From NCBI RefSeq assembly GCF_021347895.1, contig NC_067122.1, positions 14,001,983-14,065,982 on the forward strand: 64,000 nt of DNA, in the 5' to 3' direction. Position 1 is the stretch's first letter; every line of letters starts with the position of its first letter. This document shows positions 10,961-23,833 of the stretch, one piece after another. The stretch is from Acanthochromis polyacanthus (lineage: Eukaryota > Chordata > Actinopteri > Pomacentridae). Both the position numbers and the translations under genes were made by a program. Below the pieces are notes generated by a model, which was given only the letters and a program-made list of their open reading frames with translations, was not told the DNA's origin and did no database searches.

Positions 10961-12594
10961 ACGCTGTTAGAAGTCCTTCAAGCTATGACAGTAACTCTAA
11001 TTTTCACTGATAAGCACAATACCAAGTCTAAAGCAGTCTGCACCTAACAGTTACACTACAAGTCGTGTGCTGTTCATATTACCATTTTAGAAGTATGGCC
11101 ACTGCAGCTATGATTAGTGGCACTATGTCTTGTTCGATGTCTCCTGGTTACTGCTGTAACTGTGTTTCAAATTATTCTTAATTGGTCACCGGTCTTTCTG
11201 TATTTTTTCAGTTTCAGTGATCACTTTTTTAATTTATGCGTCAGTGACTACATGTGTATTCACTTTATTTGCACTGAGTTTTTGTCTTGGGGCCTACATT
11301 TTCAAAATAGTCTTTCTAATGATTGTATATAGGAGTAAATACGATACTTGTTAATTTAGGAATTATGCAGTTAATAAGAGGTGATTCAATTTTGAATTAC
11401 TGGACATTAAATGTTATTGCACAGGACTGTACTCACTGCTGCTTCATATTTCACACATTAAAATAGATATTTTTACATGCACATCCTTGTTAGCAAGAAG
11501 GTTTAATCTCTTACCTTATTTTAAGATGTAATTTGCTGACATGAAGAGAAAGGTTATATGAATTGCATCTACAGTTCACTTTTCCACATATGTAACGTTC
11601 TAGATTATTTGTCCTCTGCTGCTTTGGTGAATCATGCACCATGAAGCTGTAAAGGTTAAAAGCCATGGTAAGAATTAGAAGAGAGGGGTTGCCTTCTTCT
11701 GTCTGAATCTTTCACTTCTCTTAACATTTCTCTCCAAGGACTGAATTCTTTTGACTTATTCTAATTTATTACTGCTCTATCCCAATGCATCACCAAGACG
11801 AGAGTTTTATTTTTTATTTTCCTTGCATTTAAAAGAGGGAACTGTGATGTGGTGTAGCAGAACCTTTTATGAAACCAGCAGAGGTGACATGTTCTTCCTG
11901 GAGCAGAGTAGGGAGATTTCTCAAGTTGGCTGTAAGCGTTAGCCACATTATAACTCCATAATGTATGCTAAGCCGTGCCTTTATGAAGGCAGTATTAATG
12001 GGTGGGGTCGGTGTAACTGCCTTAAACAAGGGATTAGCCTGTCGCTGATGAGTCGGGACTCTATGATGGGATTATTTACATTGCTCTGGTGGCAGGGCGC
12101 AGGTGTCATTAGAAATACAAATCCCCTAATAAATTTCAGAAATGGGGGGAGTTTCTGAAGTGAGGGCTGGATTGCAGAGAGCGCTGCCTGGAACAATGCT
12201 TGTGTCATCTGCCGTCTCACAGAATTTGCAGCGTTAATCTGGCTACATTATGAAGTTGAAAGTTAAAAAGTTTTGCTTCACTTTGTCACCAGAGTGTTTC
12301 TACATTGGTTGAAAGAGTGAATTAACAATGTTCTAATCAGAGGAAATAATAGCCTAGGCCTCCTATGCTGTGAGTGGCTGTGGCACCTGGGTTACAAACA
12401 CTTGCTGGGTAAATACAGTAATCCGATCAAAGGACCCCGAGTCCTTTTCCTGTTCTCATAATTCCCTGCTTTTAGCCAGGCGCTGGCTTAGCATCACCTC
12501 CCTTGGTAAATGCATATATTAACATTCCTTTAATCCTTAACAGAGGGGAGATGATAACACATGGACACTTTACAGAGAACACTCTTCCTTTTCT

Positions 12595-12790
12595 CAAGAT
12601 TAAGCATCATTGCCTTGACTAATTATATCCTGTCCATCCAGTAATTAGATATAATTGAGCAACCTTTCTAAGATAAGCATATTTATTGGTTGCATTATCA
12701 GTTCACATTACAGCAGTTAATTAATCTGTTACCACTGCTCTCAGCTGAAGGCAGCAGTTGATTCATTACTCATTTGTTTGTTTGTTTTCA
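12595..12790. promoter_or_regulatory. Candidate conserved enhancer-like block
   Basis: This stretch holds several homeodomain-type cores (CTAATTAT, GTAATTAG, ATAATTGA, TTAATTAAT), a GATAAG site, an ATTGG/CCAAT site and a CAGCTG E-box in under 200 bases, without low-complexity structure or stop-poor frames. Such texture is typical of vertebrate conserved noncoding elements near developmental genes. This is inference from composition only. Confidence 0.2.
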
Positions 12791-13849
12791 CATATGTTTG
12801 ACCAGCTTTAATCTGAGCTACTTACAGCCACCACAGGACTGCATGACGAAGGCTTAGGGACAAGATGGTGACACTGCCTCATATATAAACTGTTGCAGTT
12901 TGATGCTGACATTAAGTGCTCTTAGTTAACTCTCAAGGAAATCCCAGCTTATCAAACTGTACATAACATAACAGAATGGTTATGGCATGCAGAAAAGGTC
13001 ATGAAATAAGGGGAAAGCTTTATTTTTTGTTTTTTTTTTAATGCCAGTTTCATGCGAGAACAAATTTCGGCAACAATTCAGGGCTCTTGTTGTCTTTCTG
13101 TTTGAGGTTTTGCTGCATTTCTTCGCCGCTCTCAGTTCAAATGGGGCTCATAACTCAGAAAGACACAGTGGGAAAATAAATACACTTCACAGGGGTGAAT
13201 GGTACCTCATGTACTGTAGAAAATAGAAGGTGGGATATCAGTGTGTTTGGCAGGTAATTTAGCACTTTGTATACAGTGTCAAACTTCACTGTGAGAATAG
13301 CTCAGATGTCAGTGTTGTGAGGGTTTCCCTCCTTGCAGTTCATGTTTTATTTACTTCAGCTCCGCAGCTTTGGGACATTTTCGACATTTGCACCAGTTGA
13401 TTTAGATCAAGCTCTCACTGATCAGAGCAACTAAATTTATTCGTTACAGTCGTGATGATCAGACTGTGCTGGAAATCCTGCAGACTCAGCTCAGAGAGCA
13501 TTCAGAAATTCAGATTCATGTTTCCGAGTACTCATCTAATTTGTCCTTTTCGTGGTACATATCATCCAAACTATCCTCAAAAGCTTGTGTTAATCAGAGG
13601 TCCACTGAGCGCTAATGCAAATGGGGAGTTTAATTAAGCTCTACTGTGATAAGTGGGACAACTTCGTAATTAATCAAAACTGACAGAGGATCTTACATGG
13701 CCCATGAAAATAAAGGGTGGTACAAGTTAGCGCACATTTTGGAGTCTTGATTAATGTACTATGTCCCTCGGTGATTAGATTTACCTGGTAAACATTTTGC
13801 AAGCTGTACACAGCAACCGCAATAGAATTTCCCTTGCAAAGTTAAAGGG

Positions 13850-14030
13850 GAAACCTGCAAACACAATTTATGAATCATATAATTGCAAAGATAATAGAGA
13901 TATGATTCATTTTATATCATTAGTAATTATTGCAACTTAGCTGCAGACTAATCAGCATCAAATTTCTCATTTAAAATGAGCACTACAATCATTTCAGACA
14001 AACAAAACCTGCCATGCAATCATTAGATGT
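13850..14030. promoter_or_regulatory. Candidate conserved enhancer-like block
   Basis: Repeated ATGATTCAT/ATGAATCAT-like sites (13870 and 13901), a GTAATTATTG site and CTAATCAGC occur close together in balanced, non-repetitive sequence. These resemble homeodomain/TALE and POU site clusters. No experimental or comparative support is available here. Confidence 0.2.
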
Positions 14031-15299
14031 TTACTTCGCATATGCTCCAAAAAAAAGAGAAAAAAAAGCAAGTATTATGGCTATTTTCATGCACAGACAG
14101 ACTCGCATATCATTTTCAGAAGCTCATCAGTCATCACTGTGTCTATTAGAGTAACGACAGCAGAAAATTGTTTTGTACAGTCAGATTATGAAAATGACGA
14201 TCCCTGTTATTTATGTGAATGAAATCACACCTACTAAAAATAAACAAAAAAGCTGGAAAATCTGCCAAGCTGCACTTCGGTCAAATGGTCGAACAATATA
14301 TTCAGCAGCCTCAACAAATATGTTGCAGCTTTACAGCATCTACAAGTTTATGAGCAGCATTAAATAATTTTTGTGGGAATATGTAAGAATGACATTTTTC
14401 TAATCTGGCTAATTTTTTGTGCATTTTACTAAGCTTCTGATTTGTTATATTCTTGCTTGAACACTTATGAGTGACACTTTGTCTCTGCTCTACCAAAGCA
14501 ATAAAAAAAAAAAAAAACTTTTTTATAGCAGTGAGAGTAACATTCTTCCAACCAATTTATGTAATGCAAACTTTTTTTTGTAGTTTAGTTTTTTCAGTAT
14601 TTTAGTATTAAGTCGCACTTCAAAATGTTGGTTTTGTATGATGACTGCACAATAAGAAAATGAAAGCATCACTGGGGAATTTTTTAAAAGAAAATACCAG
14701 AGAGTGTAGTGCAGTTTTTCATTTGACAAGACCAACCACCAACAAAGACCTACTGAACTATAGCCGACCTTTAACATTTGAATTCCTACCACTGTAAAAG
14801 GCTGCTTAGTGAAAAGCAATGAAGACAGAATGATTGAAATCATAGCAGAAATGCCAAAACATGAATAAACTGCATTTGACCAAAGTTCAGCCAAGGTGTT
14901 ATCTGTGAAAATGCACCTCTTCAAAAGACAACCTGAAGTCTTGCTCATTACTGCAAGTGATGTCCTCCCTGTTAATCTAAAAACCAGTGACAGTGGAAGT
15001 AAAATTTCAAGTCTCTGCATGTTAATTAGGTGCAATGTGAGGGTCAGTGTTTCTCTGTAATTACCACTCGAATTCAGCTAACATCTGATAATACATGCAA
15101 GCTCCCAGTGGATTTAAACAAGTAAAAACAGCAACGGTGGACTAATTTGAACTTTTGCTGTAAATGTAACTGTCACTAAGAAGTGAGTAGGATATGATTA
15201 TTTTCACACTTATGTAAAGCAGAACTTCAAGTCCATCTAACGGTGCAGCAATGGAAGTACCACTTCAGGTACCAATGCAAGGATGTGAAATGCTTTATT

Positions 15300-15430
15300 A
15301 TAAGCAATAGTCCATTCATCCATTATCTATATACCGCTTAATTCTCACTAGGGTGGTGGGGGGGCTGGAGCCCAGCCCAGCTGACTTAGGGTGAAGGCAG
15401 AGGACACCCTGGACAGGTCATAAGCAATAG
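15300..15430 (-). repeat. Short retroposed repeat copy with target-site duplication (ATCC-ended family), copy 2
   Basis: The 11-base sequence ATAAGCAATAG stands at 15300-15310 and again at 15420-15430. Between them is an insert starting TCCATTCATCCATTATCTAT and ending CACCCTGGACAGGTC, which is the left part of the repeat seen at 23549-23826. The direct duplication marks a single insertion. Since this copy keeps the ATCC-rich end and loses the other, the ATCC end is the 3' end and the copy is 5'-truncated, as expected for target-primed reverse transcription. The last base before the right duplication is ambiguous. Confidence 0.85.
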
Positions 15431-18400
15431 CTCTAAACTGAAATCTCATTAAAGTAATGTGCATCCAAAAATGTGTAAGTGAGAACTTTTGATCGTTTGC
15501 TTAAGTTGGCTGAAAGGAAGCTATCTTGATCTACAACGCATTCTCAAGGCCATCACATTTTGTATGTAAAATGGTAATCCGTAAAGTAACCAGTAGCTGT
15601 CGGATAAATGTCACGAAATAAAAAAATAAATTCTTTCACCTCCTAAAGTGACATGGAAATATTTCAGCAAAGTACAACTACCTCAATGCTATGCTCAGAT
15701 GCATGTAATGTCTGTACATTTTCTTAACACCACTGGGTCCATCTCATCAACTTGAGCCTTTATGTGTTAGATATTCTGTAAAAATCAGCCCATATGCTAA
15801 GAAGTGACAGAATAGCCTGAATACGCCAGATGCTTTTGTTAATAATGACAGCAGCAGACAGGTGTTCATTTTTGGAATTCCAAAATGTGAACAACTTTGA
15901 CTACAGTATTGCGTTCCGCATTAAGTTTACAAGGTGCCAGCCTTTAGCTGATGCCTCACAGCTTGGATACGTCTACAGACTCAGTGTGTGAATTAAGTTG
16001 GTAGTGAGAGGCATATGCTGAGGATGTTAAATAAAAAAACTGAAGTTTTTGCAAGGCGCCCTTCTGTCTCCACAATCATTAGCAGTCACCTGTAGGTTCA
16101 GGGATGCAGACAGGAATTTGAGCTGCTGATTATTCATGTTCTGTTTTCAATGTTCACATAAAAAAAAGCAGCATTGAAATTAGTGTGTGCGGCTCACTAC
16201 GTGTGTACTACCAGTTCCCCTTCAAAAAGAGAAACCAAAGAAAAGTTGTTACCTTTGAATGCCAGTGTTTGAGCTGCACAAGGCTACGGAGCGACACTGC
16301 ACCTGCTTTTATGGAGGTTTTTGTCTCAACTCTCGATGAGAAGAGTCAACTACGTGCGCGCATTGTTTGATGTATTGAAATGCCACAGAGAGTTTCTTTA
16401 AAATGTGGCATGTCATGCATCTGAGCAGACAGAATGCTGTTGTTGAATCAAGCAAACAACAATACATTTGACCAGCTGCAATAAGTTTGCACCTGGTCCC
16501 ACCAGAGACCTGTTTTAATACCAAAAACTCACTCGCTGTCTGTTTAAAAGAAAGTCATTCACATTTGAAGGACGACAGCTAAAGCCAACTTAGGTACAAT
16601 AGATTCCATCAGGAAACCAGAGCCAAGATGGAAAACACAATATAAATACCGACAGAAACCTCTCAGATCCACTCGGGTGGTAAACATGTTTCTTACAAAA
16701 CCTCATCAATAGATTCATTCATTAAAATGTCTGGTCCACGGACATCCAGTGTTGTAGAAGGAGCCACAACATTGTGAGCATCCTACCTGAAACGCAGATA
16801 CTTATCTAAAGCTTCATATAAATAAAACTGTATAAAATGTGTGCGTAATCAGCTGAAAATAAAGAAAATTTTGATAAATATGGACAGACAGACATAGACA
16901 GACAGATAGAATTAGTGCTCAGTGGACCTTTACATCTGTGATTATTCAATGCCGTACAAGACAGCCATTTTTAAGAGTTAAGACAGGCACACTCAGTCTC
17001 ATGAATTTGTCTATCCCCTCCTCTGCTCTTCACTCTTCCTTGATATTCTATCTGTGCAGGCAGTTGCCATAGAAACATAACTTTATTATCCAACTACCCT
17101 TTACTACCTTGTGGGAAATATCTTTGTCCACTTACAATCTAATTATGTTTGTATGAATACTAAGCTGGCTCTTGAATAACTGGTGTCAGACAGCAATATC
17201 ACAACTTCTCATAAAACTACAAATAAAAAAAACAAACTGTTTGCTATGTGGGTGTGTATGTTTAGTACACTTGTATCTGTCTCAAATTCCCCGAGGAGTA
17301 TATAATTTTGATTTTCCTCTGTTGTACTATTTTTGTAATTTGATTGAGCTCCTTTTTTCCCCCCCCACCACACAGAAGAGGCTGACTGGTGCTGGTGATT
17401 TAGCGTTTGGTCTGTCGAAACAACACAACCATTTATCACCTGCAGCAGCAAATGGCCAAGTGTGAATAAACAACAATAAATGAACACCAAGAAATACACT
17501 AATGGCATTTGTCATTTATTCTTCCTCATAATCTAATTGTCCAAATCAACACGAATTAGAGCACACACAGTGACTGTTATCCAAGTGTGGTGGTCCCTAA
17601 AGCGCAGTTACAGGAATGTACTCCAATCCACAAAATGCTGCAGACATCCAAAACACAAACAATAAAAGTGTGCAGCAAAAACCAGAGGCATGGAGGAGGG
17701 AAGTGATGGACCTAATTCGACCTAAAAGCAACAAAAAAACTTTTCCTGTTAAAGCTTATTGGCAGGCAGTGAGAAGAAACCAAGACCAAGAGAGAAGAGC
17801 CAGAGGTGCTTGGATGTCCCAAGAGGGCAGCAGAAGGCAGTACTTGCGAAAATTCAACTTCTCCTGCCTTGTTCTCTCTCAGGCACTGCTTTCTGCACTA
17901 TTTCAACAATTGTTTTGCCACTATTTACTACAGCAATGTGAATGTAATGATAACCTTTTATTTCCACGGACTACAGAAGAATATTTTTAGGAGTGAACCA
18001 CCTCACGGCGTTGCACGAGGGAATATGTGGAAGATTTCTGTGCCACATTCATGGCAGGTGTGTGCTGAAGTCCAAATACTTTCATTGGAAATTGATGGCT
18101 CAGCGAGAGACAGGCTACCTTTTGATCAAAGCACAGCAACTGACATCTCAACATATGCTGGATGAATTATTAAAAATACAAGTGACCCCTTGTGAAGAAA
18201 TAAATTGCTGCTCCTCCTGCATCCGCATACGCAATATGTCAGTTCTGGCGGCAAAGTGGAGGTTAGATTTTATTAGCTTAAATCACAACGGCAGCCTGTC
18301 ACTCCAAACGGATGTGCCATGGAAGGCTGAGGCTTGGCTCTACATCTGTGGAGACACGTTTCTGAGAGTACGGCAGAGTTTCAGGAGGGATTGTTAGTGT

Positions 18401-20149
18401 TGGATAGAATTGCTAAAAACATTTGTTCAAGAGATGGAGCGCATAAATCCTAATGATTTCATTAAATTAAAGTCGCACTGAAAAAAAAATACTTTGAATT
18501 ATACTGAAATTATACATTAAATATGATTTTAAAATTGGCTTATATAATAAAAACACAGCATGACTGGATTAATGAAAGCTCAAAAAGACTTGGTTTTATT
18601 AAATCCCGCTGTCTTTTATCACACCTCAAAACTCTGCATCCTTTACTAGAGTTTGTATGAGATTGTTAATCGTTTTACATGGCAACTAGTGTTATAAGCC
18701 ACAGGGGGTGCATAATTATCTACATTTTGTTTATTATGTGCAAAGGTCATGCCTCAAAAGAAAGCAAAAAAACATATCCATCAGATTTAGCAAATCATTA
18801 AGTTAGTCAAAATGTAGGAAAATTACTTCTTTTCAATATATGGTTGTCATGTTTATAATAATAAAAATGCATCAAATGATGTAAAAGGGGTCGCTCATCA
18901 TGACAACCTACAGAGGATCATCGCTGCATTATAGAGCTTCATTTTGCACTTCAGCTCATTCTTTAGTTTACATTGTTTTCACAGCGTTGTTTTTGAGCTC
19001 AAGTAGGCTGCCGTTTTCAGTGGGAAAGCTTTGAAACCCAGTGTACACTACCTTCTCAGCATCAAACAGCAGACAGACGTGGAGTCTAGCTGGTGAACGT
19101 GGAGCTAAAGAGCTAAAAAGCTTTGTGCAATTTTCCTCTTTTCAAACGGCCCCTCTCTGCCAACTAAGCAGCACTGGGAAGGTTTCCATGAGCTGAACCC
19201 TTAACAGAAGTCACTGATCTCAAAGATCTATGATCAGTTTTTGCTATTTGATGAGTATTCTACGAGTAAAACAAGAGCTACACGGGAGTAGAGTTGGGCA
19301 CTGACTTGACAGTTGAAGGGTGAAAAGAGGCTATTAATTGGACTCATGCAAGCTCTTCTTGTTGCAAACTTGGACTCATACAGTTTACAGAGAGGTCTGT
19401 TTCTACAACCCTGCTGGCTAAAATACTCTACATCTAGGGCTAGGGGACAGGTAGAAGCTCTGCATCTTCCTGCAACTTAAGAGACAGTTCTTATTCATGC
19501 TCAATGTCATGCTGTTTAAGAGAGAATTAGTACGTGTTGTCAGTGGTACAATTATGATCTAAGTATTGGGAGGATGGGTGGAGGATAAGAAGGGGTGAAA
19601 CGTTTATGTGAAAATGTGAAGATATGTCAAGATTGTGTTCACAAGGTGTTTCGGCTTCCAAACAATCCATCATTGAAGGTTTAAGGCCAAATTTAGCATT
19701 TTACTTATAGCTTTATCAAATGTGTCAGGTACTAGCTTGTCACCAAGCAGAGAGCACTGTAGGAGTTTAGCTGGTAAAGCTGCACCCTGAAATAGATTTA
19801 TGTGAGGCTTAATGACTTCAGGTTAGCCAACAAGCATTGAGTAAAACTAAGACAGTGATTCTACAGTTCAACAGCACACCTGATGTCAGTTTCCATTCCC
19901 TCTCTAAACATTTCTGCATGACAACAGATGCATGCAATGAATCGGACATAGATGCGTGTCAACCATGATCACTTAAAAATTCCTGTTGTCTGTCTTGATC
20001 CTGGTATTAGCATCCGGCTTGGAGCATTCCTCCTAGATACCGTACGTATCAGCTGTCTAAAATATATCAGCTAGCTCCGTTTCTGGTGACAGAGCTTGCT
20101 CAAAGAGAAATGAACCCTCGATAAATCGATTTTTTTGGGTTTATAAGGA
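15431..20149. other. Noncoding DNA, no gene recognised
   Basis: Frames at 17616-17990 and 17993-18397 are the longest but show no familiar domain and no clear splice context. A CAGA/GATA microsatellite-like patch lies near 16880-16910. No transposon family was recognised. Confidence 0.4.
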
Positions 20150-20245
20150 TTTACTGCAAGATCTTTACCATGTGAGGTGCCTTGAGATGGCATAAGTTGT
20201 GAATTATTGCAATACAAATTCAACTAAACTGAAACTGAATCTAAT
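20150..20245 (+). repeat. 3' tail of a retroposed element
   Basis: The phrase GTGCCTTGAGATGGCATAAG followed by TTGTGAATTATTGCAATACAAATT and an AACTAAACTGAAACTGAA end resembles the conserved 3' tail of fish LINE/SINE elements (CCTTGAG, then a short stem, then a GCTATAcAAAT-type stretch, then TTGAA-type repeats). Only the tail is recognisable and the rest of the element is not seen upstream. Confidence 0.45.
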
Positions 20246-20604
20246 AATAAGATGTAGTCTTTGTATATTTAATTTTCTTCAGTAAAAACAAATCAAAATA
20301 CCCTGGAAAAAAAATGTGCATGCAGTGTATTGTTACAGACTTTGTAATAATTACAGAATTCAAATAAAAAACACCCTTCAGTCAATTGAGTTATGTAGTA
20401 TAGAAAATAGACCTGTTGTTGCAGTTATGTCTGCATACCTGCTGAACACGATACACTTTGCAGAAATGTGCACACTGAAAGCAGAAATTAGTAAACATTT
20501 TCCCAATTTAATTATTTAGGAGCAGTAGGGTAGCCACAGCTTAACACTGGGGGGGCAAATCCAGCTCTCAGGCCTGGGTCTTGGCAGCAGAATTTCTAAT
20601 ACCC
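20246..20604. other. Noncoding DNA, no gene recognised
   Basis: AT-rich sequence with a G run near 20550. Nothing else was recognised. Confidence 0.45.
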
Positions 20605-20735
20605 AACATGCATGTCTTCTGGGGCAGGTGGACACAGTTTGAACAGAGCACACAAAGTCCACACAAAACGCATAAACCCAGGATCGTCTTGCTGCGAGAT
20701 GACAGCGAGGCAGCGTGCCGCCCAAACCATGTTGG
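20605..20735 (-). repeat. Diverged fragment of the ATCC-ended retroposed repeat, copy 4
   Basis: The order ACATGCATGTCTTCTGGGGC, then CACACAAAGTCCACACAAAA, then AAACCCAGGATCGTCTTGCT, then GCGAGATGACAGC fits the right-hand portion of the repeat, which in other copies has the TTTTTGGACTG, GAACATGCAAA and GGATCTTCT segments. The left, ATCC-bearing portion is absent, so this is a decayed remnant. The orientation is the same as the other copies. Confidence 0.5.
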
Positions 20736-23542
20736 TTTATTTATACCCTCACCCTGTGAGTGTGAATTCATGTGGAGTGACACTCGGTAGTGAGGTTCGC
20801 ACACGGGGAGACTGGATTGGAAAAGAGCCAAAGACAGAGACAGAGACGAAGAGCTGGCAATTTCACAGTGATCACTTAAATGTTCAGACTATCAGTGCTT
20901 TAATTCTGGAGACGAGGAAATATGTGCCGGTGATTACCATTCACACCTGAGAGTATCCTCATACGGCTACATTATCCACAATTAGCCTGTGGGAAGGTTC
21001 TGTGGAGTAGTCAGAACACCTTGGCTGTTGTGGGAGTTTTGAGTATGACTGTTGACTTTCCCTGCTCGCACAACATTTCCCAGCCTGTGTGAAAATACAT
21101 AATCACAACCTTCTAGTCACAAGTCCACTTAATCTAAATGCTCAACTAAATACTCAGGTGCAGCATGAGTCACACTGCAGATAGAAGAGCGCCAAGTGTT
21201 TTCTGGATTGTATTTTATATGACTGTTTATCTGAATGCACGTCAAGGATTACTACTAATGCTGATAAACGTTAAAATATGCAATATATTTGCCATCTCTC
21301 CGAGTTGCTCAGTAAATAAATGTCTGAAAATCTTATGATGTGCATTAATGCAGTGTGATAACACTAGTAGAAGACCTCCAACACAGGCACAGAAGTGTAC
21401 TAGACTATAATTTATGCTAAGTGAAAAAATTACCATATGTCTGCCATAAGAGCAATGGTGAATCCTGAGCTGGCTCACAGAGGGAATTGATTGGCCTTCT
21501 GTTGTTAATCAGCAGTTGTTTTAGAGGTTGTGTCAGATGGCACGGATTCTGGCTTCACGCTGGATAAAAATGTATAAGTGTGCATCTGAAGATGGCTTCA
21601 TAATCCAAACCAAGTGAACCTAGCAAGTAAATCAAAGGAAACAGCTGGTGGGGACACGGGATGACCCACTCCCTGTCTTCCTGGCTGCATTTGATAGGGG
21701 TGGAACTGCTAAAAGATGCCTGACAATACTTCAGAGGGAGCTGCCAGAAGCACACCTGTCTCGATGGGAGTCAGGCGCACTCCTCTCAGACATGCTCAGA
21801 CAGTAGGCTTACCAAGATATGGGTTTAAGTGGGTGCAATTTGTAGCCTTGACTGCCATTAGTCCAGAATGCATCTGAAGCCTCCATCACAAATGGTCCAG
21901 CTCGACTCATCAAATCAGCTTCACACATTGTGAAACCGGTGTGAGGATTGTTCACTTCTGCAGCTTCTCCCAGGGCCTCTGTGGGAGGGAAGGCACTTCA
22001 ACAAATAGACGTGCTATAAATTGTGAGGAGAAAAGGTCTGACAGATGAACAGATGGGTTCAGTATATTACTCTCTCTGCCCGTCCACCTTCGGCTGATGA
22101 AGTGAGGTGAGCAGCTCGAGTAGAGGTGGAGGGAAATGATCTGTGTCAATGCATTAGACCAAATTGCTCCTTCACCTGAACATACAAATGAGGCCCAATG
22201 GCGTGAGCAATGTCATAGCAATTAGAAATCCTGTGTTTTGAGGTAAGATCTCTTCCTGCCTCTGATCTCTCCTGAGTGAACAACCCCAGCAGCAGAGGCA
22301 CCGGCACAAGGCAATCTTTAGTGTAATTGATATTAGCAGCCTTATTAAACCAAAGGACTGAAAACAAACAAAATACCTACATGGTCCAGAATGCAAATAA
22401 TTTGAGACTAAAGTGCATTACAAAACAATTTGATGGAGGGCAAATTATTTGGGGTGAAGCAGCAGCTGTTGGCAATTTAATTCTACCATTACCTTGTTAT
22501 TTTCCAGCCTCAGCTGTTTTCCCTTTTCAGTAGAATTTAAAGAAACTTAATATTAAATCATGGAAGTAATGGTATTGTGGATGGCGATTATTTATTTTAC
22601 ATTATTGGGTAATTCCTTTTATGCACTTGCTCTTAAACTACAAAAAGCACCTTCAGCACATTGTCGACACTTTGTTTAGAACAGCTACTTTTTGGTCAAG
22701 CCAGTGCCATCAAGCAGCTCTTGAAACAAATGGCAATAGACACACTGCATATATACTGGCAAAGAACAACAATCAAGCAAGCAATCAAACATCCATATAA
22801 AACAACACCTGCAGGGCAGGAAAACAGGGAAAAAATACCCAGCAACACCAATTAATTAAAATGTCCCCAATAGCAGTGGCAGTATTCAGAGAGTTTAGCC
22901 CATTAAAAGTAGCAATTTCACATAAAAGCTCTGCATTCTGATGTTCGTTAAAGCATAAAAGCACAAACAACAGAAGACATTTCAAATGTACAGTGAAAGT
23001 ACTCATCAGCAGAAGAGGCAATGTGGCTGTATTTTATATGACTTTATTGCAAATACATTACAACATAATCAAAATATTAATGTAAATGATGGGCCTCTGG
23101 ATTGAGCGGCTATGAAGGTGATGCATTATAATCTCCTGGAGGTGAATCTGCATTTATTCTGACAGTAACACGTGATAGAGAAAAACACCATGAGCTAAAG
23201 TGCCCACACCTATGCAAATGAAATAGCTGCAGCAAACACGAATCAGCTTGATTCACCAGAACTTTCAAGTCAATAACTCTTAGCTCCTAAAAGGCACCAA
23301 TATGCCACAATCTCTATATCATCAGGTAGGAGCAGATAAAATGACAACTGGAAGAAGACTACCCACAAAAACAATTATGCATTATGAATTAAGACATGCT
23401 TCCTTCCTGTAGGAAAAATATATCAAAAAGGGAAGAAAAGAAATCATTCATAGGAGGTAACAGAAAAAGAAATGAAGGCGGAGGGGCATCAACAGGCATT
23501 TTAAAGGTCCCGACAGTCACATGTAAGAAATATTTTGATAGT
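20736..23542. other. Noncoding DNA, no gene recognised
   Basis: Mostly non-repetitive sequence with short frames in all directions. No recognised exon, RNA gene or transposon. Confidence 0.45.
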
Positions 23543-23833
23543 AGAACATCCATCCATCCATTATGTATACATCGCTTAATCCTCACCGGGGTCACGGGGA
23601 GGCTGGAGCATATCCCAGCTGACACCCTGGACAGGTCACCAGTCTATCACATAGAGACAAACGAGCACACTCGCATTCACACCTACGGGCAATTCAGACT
23701 TACCAATAAACCTGAGCATGTTTTTGGACTGTGCGAGGAAGCCGGAGCAGGCGAAGAAAACCCACGCAAGCACAGGGAGAACATGCAAATTCCACGCAGA
23801 AAGATCCCACTGTGCAGCCCGGCAGGAGAACAT
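23543..23833 (-). repeat. Retroposed teleost repeat (ATCC-ended family), copy 3, longest
   Basis: The left end is CATCCATCCATCCATTATG. The body contains TCACGGGGAGGCTGGAGCAT, GACACCCTGGACAGGTCACC, CACACCTACGGGCAATTCAG, GAGCATGTTTTTGGACTGTG, GGAAGCCGG and GAACATGCAAATTCCACGC. A 7-base direct repeat AGAACAT at 23543-23549 and 23827-23833 may be its target duplication, although the same motif also occurs inside the element. A 154-residue plus-strand frame crossing it is a by-product of the repeat. The three-way match with 9938 and 15311 makes the family assignment safe within the window. Confidence 0.8.

Larger units (their letters stand above)
10961..15299. other. Noncoding DNA with possible regulatory blocks, no gene recognised
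   Basis: No repeat family or exon was recognised. A minus-strand frame of 170 residues (15035-14523) is open but its composition is hydrophobic and AT-driven with no familiar motif. Two ATTA-rich blocks are listed separately. Confidence 0.45.

Noticed and set aside
14523..15035. Unbroken 170-residue minus-strand frame
   Set aside because: The composition is hydrophobic and AT-driven, there is no recognisable motif, no splice or promoter context, and it runs through ordinary AT-rich DNA. It is probably chance.
17616..18397. Consecutive plus-strand frames of 124 and 134 residues
   Set aside because: No known domain, no shared frame, and no convincing splice sites linking them.
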